Of a stretch of DNA of 37,275 bases, positions 1 through 7,633 are shown in pieces. This DNA comes from Sphingobium indicum BiD32 (GTDB taxonomy: Bacteria; Pseudomonadota; Alphaproteobacteria; Sphingomonadales; Sphingomonadaceae). Made by a program: the position numbers and the translations under genes. The stretch is taken from the NCBI RefSeq assembly GCF_000382885.1, contig NZ_CAVK010000155.1, positions 1 through 37,275 on the forward strand, written 5' to 3'. The stretch's first letter is position 1. Each line of letters begins with the position of its first letter. The notes beneath the pieces are model-generated. The model was not told where the DNA came from. It did not search any database and was given only the letters and a program-made list of their open reading frames with translations.

Positions 1-67
1 AGTCGAAGGGGGCCGTCCTTCTGCTGCTCAAGAAAGGGCTGGGCTTCGACAAGCTCAGCCCGAACGG
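1..67. repeat. Palindromic REP-like element, family A (left part cut by window edge)
   Basis: Bases 44-67 are the exact reverse complement of the left arm (2847-2870) of the element inside gspG. Bases 2-8 (gtcgaag) match the inner end of the opposite arm, so most of the left arm lies before the window. The right arm ends in a run of G directly before the gspE start and probably supplies its ribosome binding site. The relationship to the second copy is seen directly. Calling it a sphingomonad REP-type repeat is from general knowledge. Confidence 0.75.
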
Positions 68-75
68 GGGTTGGT

Positions 76-1611
76 ATGAGTGAAGTCGTTTCTGATCTTC
101 AATCAACTGTCCCTGAACGCGCCATCGACATTCCCTACAGCTTCGCCCGCAAGCATGGCGTGGTCTTGCTCCCGCAGGAGGGCGAACGCCTGGCCATCGC
201 GATCCGTGAAGGAAGCGATCCGCGCATATTGCTGGAAGTCCGCCGCCATCTGGCGCGCAGTTTCGACGTCAGCTTCGTCGATCCGGCCGAGTTCGACCGG
301 CATCTGTCCAACCATTATGCGATGGATGGCAGCGCGGCGGCCATGGCCGGGTCGATCGACATGGGCGCGGACGAGCTGGACATGCTGGCGGCCGACATAC
401 CGACCGCCGACGATCTGCTCGACAGCGCCGACGATGCGCCCGCCATCCGCCTGATCAACGGCATCATCGCCGAAGCCGCGCGGCAGGGCGTGTCGGACAT
501 CCATATCGAACCCTATGAAACCGGCCTGGTCGTGCGGATGCGGATCGACGGGGTGCTGCGCGAAACGCTGCGGATGCCGCCCCATGTCGCGCCGGTCGTG
601 GTCAGCCGCGTCAAGGTGATGGCGCGGCTCGACATTGCCGAACGGCGCGTGCCGCAGGATGGGCGTATCGGCCTGACGCTGGGCGGCAAACTGCTCGACG
701 TGCGTGTATCGACCCTGCCGAGCCGGGCGGGCGAGCGGGTGGTGCTGCGTATCCTGGACAAGGAAAATGCCGGGATCACGCTCGACCTGCTGGGCATGAA
801 CGGGGTGCCGGACCGGATTTTCCGGGAAGGGTTGAGCGAACCCAATGGCATCATCCTGGTTACCGGGCCGACCGGTTCAGGCAAGACGACGACGCTCTAT
901 GCGGGCCTGCGCCAGCTCAATGATGGCAGCCGCAATATCCTGACGGTCGAGGACCCGGTCGAATATGCGATGGAGGGCGTGGGCCAGACGCAGGTGAATG
1001 CCAAGGTCGGCCTGACCTTCGCGGCCGGGCTGCGCGCGATCCTGCGGCAGGACCCCGATGTGGTGATGGTCGGCGAAATCCGTGATCGCGAGACCGCGGA
1101 AATTGCGGTGCAGGCGTCGCTGACCGGGCATCTGGTGCTGTCGACCGTCCACACCAATGACGCGGTCGGGGCGATCACCCGGATGCGCGACATGCGGGTC
1201 GAGCCGTTCCTGCTCGCCTCCACCCTGCGCGCGGTCATCGCCCAGCGACTGGTACGGCGGTTGTGCCAGCATTGCCGCGAACCGGTGCAGGCGGACAAGT
1301 CGGCCAGCGCGCTGCTGGGTTTCGACCCCGGCACGATCATCTATCGCGCCAAGGGTTGCGGCGAATGTGGCGGCACCGGTTACAAGGGCCGGATCGGCGT
1401 GTTCGAGGCGATCCGGGTAGACGACACGATCCGCCGCCTCATCAATGATGGTGGCGATGAATCGCTGATCGCGCGCCATGCTTTCCTCAACGCCCCCAAT
1501 CTGGGATCGGCAGCGCGGGCTTTGGTGCGCGACGGGCAGACCACGGCGGAGGAAGCCATCCGCGTGTCGCGGCGCGACAGCGTGGACGCGGAAACCATTG
1601 CCGATGGCTGA
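76..1611 (+). CDS. gspE: Type II secretion system ATPase GspE
   Basis: This is the cytoplasmic hexameric ATPase that powers pseudopilus assembly in type II secretion, docking on GspL and GspF. The 511 residues match the usual GspE length. The N-terminal domain (about 1-120) is followed by the GspE/PilB core with Walker A GPTGSGKT at 264-271 and the Asp-box/Walker B stretch DPDVVMVGEIRD at 326-337. A four-cysteine zinc module typical of GspE uses C397, C400, C428 and C431. The ATG at 76 follows the G-rich end of a palindromic repeat (66-70), which looks like the ribosome binding site. The last 8 bases overlap gspF, so the two are translationally coupled. It is the first gene of an eleven-gene run, and gspC/gspD must lie outside the window. 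Confidence 0.97.
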   Translation: MSEVVSDLQSTVPERAIDIPYSFARKHGVVLLPQEGERLAIAIREGSDPRILLEVRRHLARSFDVSFVDPAEFDRHLSNHYAMDGSAAAMAGSIDMGADELDMLAADIPTADDLLDSADDAPAIRLINGIIAEAARQGVSDIHIEPYETGLVVRMRIDGVLRETLRMPPHVAPVVVSRVKVMARLDIAERRVPQDGRIGLTLGGKLLDVRVSTLPSRAGERVVLRILDKENAGITLDLLGMNGVPDRIFREGLSEPNGIILVTGPTGSGKTTTLYAGLRQLNDGSRNILTVEDPVEYAMEGVGQTQVNAKVGLTFAAGLRAILRQDPDVVMVGEIRDRETAEIAVQASLTGHLVLSTVHTNDAVGAITRMRDMRVEPFLLASTLRAVIAQRLVRRLCQHCREPVQADKSASALLGFDPGTIIYRAKGCGECGGTGYKGRIGVFEAIRVDDTIRRLINDGGDESLIARHAFLNAPNLGSAARALVRDGQTTAEEAIRVSRRDSVDAETIADG

Positions 1612-2821
1612 ATTTGACTATGTCGCGATCGACCCGGCGGGCAAGGAGCGAAAAGGCGCGCTGAAGGCCGATACGCTGGACGATGCGCGGGCCAAGCTCG
1701 ACGCGCGCAAGCTGTTCATTGTCGAACTCAGTGCCGGCGCGGTCGAGGTCGCGCGTAAACGGACGGGTCTGGCACAGCGCACCCCGCGCCTCAGCCCCAA
1801 GGAACTGACCCTGTTCACCCGGCAACTGGCGACGCTGACACAGGTGAGTCCGCTGGAGGAGTCGCTGCGCACCATCGGGCGGCAGAGCGAGCAGGAGCAT
1901 GTTCGGCTCATTGTCGGCAAAGTGCATGGCGGCGTGATGGAAGGGCGGCGGCTGGCCGATGCGTTGGGCGCGGAGCCGAAAAGCTTTCCGCCGCTCTATC
2001 GCGCGATGATCTCCGCTGGCGAAAGTTCGGGCAGCCTGCCCGCGATCATGGAGCGACTGTCAGACCTGATGGAACGGCAGGCGCTGATGCGGTCCAAGGT
2101 GCTGACCGCGATCGCCTATCCGTCGGTGCTGGCCAGCTTTGCGGTGCTGGTGGTCGCGGCGCTGATGATCTTCGTCGTGCCCAAGGTGGTCGAGCAATTC
2201 GATACGGTCGGGCAGGAATTGCCGCTGCTGACGCGGATGGTGATGGGGCTGTCTGCCTTTCTGGCGGGCTGGTGGTGGCTGCTGCTGATCCTGATCGGGC
2301 TGGCTGGCGTCGGCTTCTGGCGCGCGATGAAGAATGAGGGGTTCCATTATCGCTTCGACGCGATGTTGCTGGGCCTGCCGGTGCTGGGCAAGCTGATCCG
2401 CGATCTGCACGCGGCGCGGATGGCGCGCACCCTGTCCACAATGGTGGCAAGCCGCCTGCCCCTGCTGGAGGGGCTGACGCTGACCGCCAACACCGTCCAT
2501 AACCGGGTGCTGCGGCGCGCTTCGGACGATATTGTGGAGGCTATTCGTGGCGGCGGCAGCCTGTCGGCAGCGCTCCGGCGGGCGGGGGTATTCCCGCCCT
2601 TGCTGGTCTATCTGGCGGCCAGCGGGGAGAGCGCGGGGCGGCTCGACACGATGCTGGAACGGGCGGCGGAATATCTGGAACGCGAGTTTGACGCCTTCAC
2701 CTCCACCGCGCTCGCCATGCTGGAACCGATCATCATCATCATGATGGGCGCGATCGTCGCCGTCATCATCCTGTCCATCCTGCTGCCGATCTTGCAGCTG
2801 CAAAGCCTGACCGGGGCTTAG
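1604..2821 (+). CDS. gspF: Type II secretion inner-membrane platform protein GspF
   Basis: GspF is the polytopic inner-membrane platform of the type II secretion system and couples GspE to pseudopilin polymerisation. The protein has 405 residues starting MAEFDYVAIDPAGKERKG, a typical GspF N-terminus. Two T2SSF domains follow, the first ending in a membrane segment near 170-190 (VLASFAVLVVAALMIFVV). A second segment lies near 217-237 (WWWLLLILIGLAGVGF) and a third at the C-terminus (EPIIIIMMGAIVAVIILS). The ATG at 1604 sits inside the end of gspE. An open frame extends upstream to 1478 but lies wholly in gspE, so I reject the longer start. Confidence 0.96.
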   Translation: MAEFDYVAIDPAGKERKGALKADTLDDARAKLDARKLFIVELSAGAVEVARKRTGLAQRTPRLSPKELTLFTRQLATLTQVSPLEESLRTIGRQSEQEHVRLIVGKVHGGVMEGRRLADALGAEPKSFPPLYRAMISAGESSGSLPAIMERLSDLMERQALMRSKVLTAIAYPSVLASFAVLVVAALMIFVVPKVVEQFDTVGQELPLLTRMVMGLSAFLAGWWWLLLILIGLAGVGFWRAMKNEGFHYRFDAMLLGLPVLGKLIRDLHAARMARTLSTMVASRLPLLEGLTLTANTVHNRVLRRASDDIVEAIRGGGSLSAALRRAGVFPPLLVYLAASGESAGRLDTMLERAAEYLEREFDAFTSTALAMLEPIIIIMMGAIVAVIILSILLPILQLQSLTGA

Positions 2822-2830
2822 GAGTTGAAT

Positions 2831-3373
2831 ATGGTTACACTAAAAACCGTTCGGGCTGAGCTTGTCGAAGCCCTGCCCTTCTTTAGAAGAAAAAAGCAGT
2901 CCTTCGACAGGCTCAGGACGAACGGGGAAGAGGGATTCTGTTCCGTCAGGCGTTCCGCTGAGCATGGCTTTACCCTGGTCGAACTGATGGTCGTCATCGT
3001 CATCATCGGCCTGCTGGCGACGATCGTGGCGATTAACGTCATCCCCGCCACCGACACTGCGCGGGTGGAGAAGGCAAAGGCGGACATTTCGACCATCGAA
3101 CAGGCGCTGGAGCAATATCGGCTCGACAATCTGGCCTATCCAGCCGGGTCGGACGGGTTGCAGGCGCTGCTTAACCCGCCCGCATCGCTGGCGCAGCCGC
3201 AACGCTACCGGCGTGGCGGCTATATCAAGAAGCTCCCCGACGATCCGTGGGGTCGCGCCTATGTCTATACCGTGCCGGGGCGCAAGGGCGCGTTCGACAT
3301 TAGTTCGCTGGGCGCGGATGGCCAGCCGGGCGGCGAGAGTGAAAATGCGGATATCTATTCCAGCGAACTCTGA
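2831..3373 (+). CDS. gspG: Major pseudopilin GspG with repeat-encoded leader
   Basis: GspG is the major subunit of the type II secretion pseudopilus, processed and N-methylated by the prepilin peptidase. The mature part is classic: cleavage G46^F47 followed by FTLVELMVVIVIIGLLATI, with Glu at mature +5, and a C-terminal half with the GspG calcium-loop region (LPDDPWGRAY and the DISSLGADGQ end). The leader is abnormal, 46 residues instead of the usual 6-10 or so, and residues 6-32 are encoded by a palindromic repeat (2847-2925). ATG 2831 has GGAG at 2821-2824, 6 bases upstream. A TTG at 2825 is the only other upstream option. Between 2831 and the cleavage site there is no in-frame ATG, GTG or TTG, so the repeat must be translated if the leader is made at all. 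Confidence 0.95.
   Translation: MVTLKTVRAELVEALPFFRRKKQSFDRLRTNGEEGFCSVRRSAEHGFTLVELMVVIVIIGLLATIVAINVIPATDTARVEKAKADISTIEQALEQYRLDNLAYPAGSDGLQALLNPPASLAQPQRYRRGGYIKKLPDDPWGRAYVYTVPGRKGAFDISSLGADGQPGGESENADIYSSEL
2847..2925. repeat. Palindromic REP-like element, family A, inside gspG
   Basis: The left arm 2847-2870 (ccgttcgggctgagcttgtc then gaag) and right arm 2902-2925 are imperfect inverted repeats, 21 of 24 positions complementary, around a 31-base A-rich loop. The element is open in the gspG frame and encodes the leader stretch VRAELVEALPF...QSFDRLRTNG. The left arm is identical, as reverse complement, to 44-67. Confidence 0.9.
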
Positions 3374-3818
3374 TCCCGCGTCCGATGCAGGATTTACGCT
3401 GCTTGAACTGATGGTCGTGCTGACGATCATCGGCTTCATTTCGGCTGCCGTCGTCATGGCCATTCCCGATCCGCGCGGGCGCGTGATCGAGGATGCCGAC
3501 CGCTTTGCCGCGCGCGTCGCCGCCGCGCGCGACGAAGCGGTCGTGACGGCCGCGCCGATGGGCCTTTGGGTATCGGCGTCCGGCTATGGCTTCCAGCGCC
3601 GCGATGGCGGGCAATGGGTGGCGCTGGAGGACAAGCCCTTCGTCACCGCCAACTGGAAAAGCGGCACCCGCGCGCTGGTGGGCAAGGATGGGCGGCAGCA
3701 GATCGCCTTCGACGGCACCGGCTTGCCCACCGATCCGCTGACGGTGACGCTGGCGCGTGAGGGCGAACGGGTGTCGGTGCGCGTGGACATGGCGGGGAAG
3801 GTCATGGTCGGTGGATAA
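3345..3818 (+). CDS. gspH: Minor pseudopilin GspH
   Basis: GspH is a minor pseudopilin of the pseudopilus tip complex. The 157-residue product has a short leader (16 residues) with cleavage G16^F17, followed by FTLLELMVVLTIIGFISAAV and Glu at mature +5. The rest is a GspH/FimT-like globular domain ending in a beta-rich tail (GLPTDPLTVTLAREGERVSV). ATG 3345 is preceded by the purine stretch ggcgagagtgaa. The gene overlaps the end of gspG by 29 bases. Unlike gspG and gspJ, its leader carries no palindromic repeat, which makes it a useful internal control. Confidence 0.93.
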   Translation: MRISIPANSDPASDAGFTLLELMVVLTIIGFISAAVVMAIPDPRGRVIEDADRFAARVAAARDEAVVTAAPMGLWVSASGYGFQRRDGGQWVALEDKPFVTANWKSGTRALVGKDGRQQIAFDGTGLPTDPLTVTLAREGERVSVRVDMAGKVMVGG

Positions 3819-4311
3819 TCTGCCATCCCCTCCACCGTCATGCCGGGCCGGACCCGGCATCCAGGGCGACAGACGGCAGCGCTTTGCGCCCTGGACCCCG
3901 GATCAAGTCCGGGGTGACGGAAACGTTGAGCGCGACTTCACGCCTTTGATGCGTTCCGCCCAACAGGGCTTCACCTTGTTGGAAATGCTGGTCGCGCTGG
4001 CGGTGTTCAGTCTGGCGGCGCTGGCGCTGGTGCGGTTGCAGGGGGTGACGCTGCGCACCGCGGCTGATCTGGACAGCAAGGCGCTGGGCCAGATTGTCGC
4101 GCGCAACCTGATGGTCGATGTGCAGAGCGACCCCGTTCCGCCTTCTGTCGGTGAGGAGGATGGCGACGTCGAAAATGGCGGACGGCGCTGGCACTGGAGC
4201 CGGACCGTCAAGCCTACCGACGACCAGCGCCTGTTGCAGGTCGACCTGACCGTCGATGGCCAGCCCGGCGCGTCGCCGGTGGTGCTGAGTTTTGTGCGGG
4301 TGGTGGAGTGA
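3811..4311 (+). CDS. gspI: Minor pseudopilin GspI (start uncertain)
   Basis: GspI is a minor pseudopilin that nucleates the tip complex with GspJ and GspK. The mature N-terminus is QQG^FTLLEMLVALAVFSLAA with Glu at +5, followed by a small C-terminal domain. Two starts are plausible. GTG 3811 overlaps the gspH stop and follows GGGGAAGG (3794-3801) by 9 bases. It gives a 166-residue product with a 53-residue leader that reads through a palindromic repeat (3835-3920). ATG 3949 gives a conventional 7-residue leader but has no clear ribosome binding site. I list the longer form because its translation signals are better. Family convention favours the shorter one. The gene touches gspJ (TGATG). Confidence 0.9.
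   Translation: MDNLPSPPPSCRAGPGIQGDRRQRFAPWTPDQVRGDGNVERDFTPLMRSAQQGFTLLEMLVALAVFSLAALALVRLQGVTLRTAADLDSKALGQIVARNLMVDVQSDPVPPSVGEEDGDVENGGRRWHWSRTVKPTDDQRLLQVDLTVDGQPGASPVVLSFVRVVE
3835..3920. repeat. Palindromic REP-like element, family B, at the 5' end of gspI
   Basis: Arms 3835-3867 and 3888-3920 are inverted repeats with 25 of 33 positions complementary (ccgtcatgccgggccggacc... against ...gatcaagtccggggtgacgg). The sequence type, a variant of 'gtcatcccggacttgatccg', is common between genes in alphaproteobacteria. It is unrelated in sequence to the elements in gspG and gspJ. Confidence 0.85.
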
Positions 4312-5054
4312 TGGCGATCCGCCCCAACCGACATCCGTTCGTTTCGAGCGAAGTCGAGAAACGGCCAGCACTGTGCCAGACGTTTCTCGACACGCTCGAA
4401 ACGAACGGATGTGAAGGTGAAAAGATCAAGGGTGAACGCGGCTTCACCCTTATCGAATTGCTCGTTGCGCTCATGATCTTCGCGATGCTGGCCAGCGCGG
4501 GCGTCCTGCTGCTGGGCAACAGCGTATCGGCGCAGGCGCAGGTCAAGGCGCGGCTGGATGACATGGCGGCGGTGCAGCGCGCGGGCGGGGCGCTGGCGGG
4601 CGATCTGGGGCAGGCGGTGCCGCGCATCACCCGCACCGAAAGCGGCACGCTGGCGCCAGCCTTCTGGGCGCATCATGACGGCGAGAATCAGCCGGTGATG
4701 CAGTTTGTGCGGGGCGGCTGGGACAATCTGGGCGACCTGCCAAGGCCTTCTTTGCAAAAGGTCGAATATTGGGTGCGACAGGGGCGGCTGGAGCGGCGGA
4801 CCTATGCGCAACTGGATGGCGCGGCGGGGGAAGAACCGGCGGCGTTGCTGGAGAATGTCGAGGCTGTGGTCCTCAAATTCCGCGATGCGGAGGGCAAATG
4901 GCGCGACGACTGGACCCCGACCCAGCCCGACCTGCTGCCCCGCGCAGTGGAGATGACGCTTACCCGCACCGGGGAGTCGCCCGTCACCCTGCGTTTCCTG
5001 GTTGCGCCCGGCCCGGCGGAAAAGCCGATCGTCCAAGGCGCATCCGGTGCCTGA
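4311..5054 (+). CDS. gspJ: Minor pseudopilin GspJ with repeat-encoded leader
   Basis: GspJ belongs to the GspI-J-K pseudopilus tip. The 247-residue protein has cleavage G44^F45 followed by FTLIELLVALMIFAMLASAG with Glu at mature +5, and a GspJ-type C-terminal domain (about 90-247) with repeated beta strands. The 44-residue leader is unusually long, and residues 8-34 are encoded by a nearly perfect palindrome (4332-4411). ATG 4311 overlaps the gspI stop, with GGTGGAG just upstream. No ATG, GTG or TTG codon occurs in frame between 4311 and the cleavage site, so the palindrome has to be translated. The purine-rich stretch after the palindrome (ggtgaaaagatcaagggtga) encodes the basic residues next to the cleavage site. 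Confidence 0.94.
   Translation: MAIRPNRHPFVSSEVEKRPALCQTFLDTLETNGCEGEKIKGERGFTLIELLVALMIFAMLASAGVLLLGNSVSAQAQVKARLDDMAAVQRAGGALAGDLGQAVPRITRTESGTLAPAFWAHHDGENQPVMQFVRGGWDNLGDLPRPSLQKVEYWVRQGRLERRTYAQLDGAAGEEPAALLENVEAVVLKFRDAEGKWRDDWTPTQPDLLPRAVEMTLTRTGESPVTLRFLVAPGPAEKPIVQGASGA
4332..4411. repeat. Palindromic REP-like element, family C, inside gspJ
   Basis: The arms 4332-4363 and 4381-4411 are nearly perfect inverted repeats, differing by one substitution and one base of length (arm core cgtttctcgac...cgctcgaaacgaacggatg). They enclose a 17-base loop. The element is open in the gspJ frame and encodes part of the leader. Its sequence differs from families A and B. Confidence 0.9.
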
Positions 5055-6036
5055 TCGGGGCAAGCCCAATGAGCGCGGCGCGGCGCTGCTCACCGTGCTA
5101 CTGCTGGTGGCGGTGATGGCGGTCGTCGCCGCGACAGCGCTGGAGCGGGTGGCGCTGGCCACGCGCATGACCGGCAATGGCGGCGCGATCGATCAGGCGC
5201 GCGCTTATGCCGACGCAGGCACGGCGGTTGCGCGGTTGCGGATCGGCGATCTGGTCGCGGCCAATCCGGCGAAGATCACGCTGGCGGGCGGCTGGCTGGG
5301 TGCGCCCCAGAGCATTCCGGTGCCCGGCGGCATGGCGACGGCGCGGGTCACCGATGGCGGCAATTGCTTCAACCTCAACAGCGTGGTGAGCGGCGAGAGC
5401 GAGGCCAGCCTGAAGGTGCGGCCCATCGGCGTATCGCAATTTCAGGCGCTGCTGGTGGCGCTGGGCGTCGATGCGCGCGCGGCGCAGTCGGCGGCGGCGG
5501 GGTTGGCCGACTGGATCGACAGCGATGGCGATCCGCAGCCGGGCGGGGCGGAGGATGCAGTCTATGCGCAGATGCAGCGGCCCTATCGCGCCGCCAATCG
5601 GCTGATGGTGGACGCCAGCGAATTGCGCGCGGTGAACGGGATCACGCCTGCTATCTATGCGACGGTGCGGCCTTGGATCTGCGCGCTGCCGGTCACGGAT
5701 CTGTCGCCGATCAATATCAATACGTTGCTGCCGCAGCAGGCGCCGCTGTTCGCGATGCTGCTGCCGGGGCAATTGAGCGTTGCGCAAGCGCGGCAATTGC
5801 TGGCGCAGCGGCCCATGGACGGCTACGGCAGCACGGTACAATTCTGGGCCTTGCCCTCGCTCGCCGGCCTGTCGCCGATGACCGAGGTGGCCGAGCAGGT
5901 CAAATTGACGACGGGGTTTTTCGGAGTGGACGTGGCGGTGACTGTCGGGGGAACGCAGCTGGTGGAGCGGTCGCTGATCGACGCGCGGGAAAGCCCGGCG
6001 ATGGTGGTGCGGCGCAGCTGGGGCGCGGGGGCATGA
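5047..6036 (+). CDS. gspK: Minor pseudopilin GspK
   Basis: GspK is the large minor pseudopilin capping the pseudopilus tip. The 329-residue product starts at GTG 5047, inside the end of gspJ, with AAGG (5035-5038) upstream. Its leader MPDRGKPNERG^AALLTVLLLVAVMA has cleavage G11^A12. It lacks the +5 glutamate (Thr instead), which is normal for GspK. The body contains the large GspK helical domain (about 90-300), including the conserved 'NINTLLPQQAPL' and 'W(ID)SDGDPQPGGAED' regions. The gene end overlaps gspL (ATGA). Confidence 0.94.
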   Translation: MPDRGKPNERGAALLTVLLLVAVMAVVAATALERVALATRMTGNGGAIDQARAYADAGTAVARLRIGDLVAANPAKITLAGGWLGAPQSIPVPGGMATARVTDGGNCFNLNSVVSGESEASLKVRPIGVSQFQALLVALGVDARAAQSAAAGLADWIDSDGDPQPGGAEDAVYAQMQRPYRAANRLMVDASELRAVNGITPAIYATVRPWICALPVTDLSPININTLLPQQAPLFAMLLPGQLSVAQARQLLAQRPMDGYGSTVQFWALPSLAGLSPMTEVAEQVKLTTGFFGVDVAVTVGGTQLVERSLIDARESPAMVVRRSWGAGA

Positions 6037-7151
6037 GCGCGCGCGACGCCCTGATCGTCTTTCTGCCCGAAGCGGCGGACGCGCCGCCGCACTGGATGCG
6101 GGTGGTCGATGGCGCGCCGGTGCAGTCAGGCGAGGGCGCGAACTGGCTGGCGGCGTGCGGCATTACGGCCATGCCCGATGCGGCGCGGGTGATGCTGGTG
6201 CCGCCTGCCGCGCTGGTGGCGCTGCACTGGACGGCGTATCCGGACCTGCCGGTGCGGCAGGCGCGGGCGGCAGCGCGGCTGGCGGCGCTGGCGGAGGGCA
6301 TAGTGCCTGCCGATCAGCTGTTCGCGGTGACCGATGCGCAGGATGACCCGGCGCAACCCCATATTGTGGCGTTGGCGGCGCGCAGCGATATGCAGCACTG
6401 GCTGCTCTGGGCGCAGCATCATGGGCTGGACCCCGATAGCATCGTGCCTGCGCCCTTGTTGCTGCCGGAGCCGGAGACGGGCTTTGCGCGCGGCGTGATT
6501 GGTGGCGTGTCGGTATTGCGTGGCAGCGACATGGCGCTGACCGGCGATATGGCCTTGCCTGCCCTGATCGGCGACGCGCCGGTGGCCGATGTGTCGCAGG
6601 GCGTGATCGAGGGGCTTGCGATTGCGGCGCTCGACGCTCCGCCGATCGACCTGCGGCAGGGTGATTTCGCCAAGCGTGTGCGGCGTCAGGTCGATCAGCG
6701 TGCGCTCAAACGGGTGGCGTTGTGGAGCGGGCTGATCCTGCTCACGGCGCTGCTGATCGCGCTGGTCGGCATCCTCAAAAGCCATCGCGAAGCCAGCCGC
6801 CTCGACGCGGAGAGCCTGGCGCTGGCGCAGCAGGTCGTCCCCGGTGCCAGCGATGCGGCGCAGGCACTTGGCGCCATGGAGCAGCAACTCGCCGCACGGG
6901 GTGCTGGTGGGCGGGCCTTTACCGCGCCGGTGGCGGCGCTGATGGCGGCGATGCAGGATGCGCCGGGTGTTGCGCTGACCAGCCTGTCGCGCGACCCGGA
7001 CGGGATGCTGCGCGCCACGCTGGCGGCCGCGAAGGCGGATGACATCAATGTCGTGTTGCTCGCGCTTCAGGCGGCGGGTTTCACCATCACGGCGACCCCC
7101 GCGCAGGAGCCGGGCGGACGGACGCTGGCAGAAATTACGGTGCGGTCATGA
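6033..7151 (+). CDS. gspL: Type II secretion protein GspL
   Basis: GspL is a bitopic inner-membrane protein whose cytoplasmic actin-like domain recruits GspE and whose periplasmic domain pairs with GspM. The 372 residues consist of a cytoplasmic domain (about 1-225), one membrane segment near 230-250 (VALWSGLILLTALLIALVGI) and a periplasmic ferredoxin-like domain (about 290-372). The start ATG 6033 overlaps the gspK stop (ATGA). An open frame extends upstream to 5364 but is inside gspK. Assignment rests on order, topology and general sequence resemblance. The family is poorly conserved. Confidence 0.88.
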   Translation: MSARDALIVFLPEAADAPPHWMRVVDGAPVQSGEGANWLAACGITAMPDAARVMLVPPAALVALHWTAYPDLPVRQARAAARLAALAEGIVPADQLFAVTDAQDDPAQPHIVALAARSDMQHWLLWAQHHGLDPDSIVPAPLLLPEPETGFARGVIGGVSVLRGSDMALTGDMALPALIGDAPVADVSQGVIEGLAIAALDAPPIDLRQGDFAKRVRRQVDQRALKRVALWSGLILLTALLIALVGILKSHREASRLDAESLALAQQVVPGASDAAQALGAMEQQLAARGAGGRAFTAPVAALMAAMQDAPGVALTSLSRDPDGMLRATLAAAKADDINVVLLALQAAGFTITATPAQEPGGRTLAEITVRS

Positions 7152-7633
7152 TGGAACGGATGCGGGCACTCTGGGGGGAACGCTCACCGCGCGAACGGGT
7201 GATGCTGGGCGTGATGTTCGCGTTGCTGGCGGTTGTGATCCTGTGGTTCGGGGTGGCGATGCCGCTCGACCGGGCGCAGCGTTCGGCGCGCGACACGCTG
7301 CTGGAAGCAACAGACCGTAACGCGGCGGTGCGCGCCGCTGTTCGGCAATTGAAGGCGCTGCCCCGTGGGGCGGAAGCTGGCCCGGCCGCGCCGCTCGACC
7401 AGCTGGTCGGGCAGGGTGCGGGCGAAGCGGGCCTGACGCTGGAACGGGCGCAGGCGCAAGGGCAGGACCGGATGGAAATCGCCATCGCATCGATCCGGCC
7501 GGTGGCGCTCTTTTCCTGGCTGGCGACGCTGGAGGCACAGGGGGTGCGGGTCGATACGATGAGCGCGCGACCTGCGCCAACCGCGGGCAGCCTGTCGGTG
7601 CAGGCGGTGCTTGTGCGGGGAACGGGGCAATGA
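7148..7633 (+). CDS. gspM: Type II secretion protein GspM
   Basis: GspM is a small bitopic inner-membrane partner of GspL. The 161 residues have a short basic cytoplasmic N-terminus (ERMRALWGERSPRERV), one membrane segment at about 18-40 (MLGVMFALLAVVILWFGVAM) and a periplasmic domain. The N-terminal 'W..RSPRERVML' pattern is typical of GspM. ATG 7148 overlaps the gspL stop. A second ATG follows immediately at 7151. Confidence 0.88.
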   Translation: MMERMRALWGERSPRERVMLGVMFALLAVVILWFGVAMPLDRAQRSARDTLLEATDRNAAVRAAVRQLKALPRGAEAGPAAPLDQLVGQGAGEAGLTLERAQAQGQDRMEIAIASIRPVALFSWLATLEAQGVRVDTMSARPAPTAGSLSVQAVLVRGTGQ

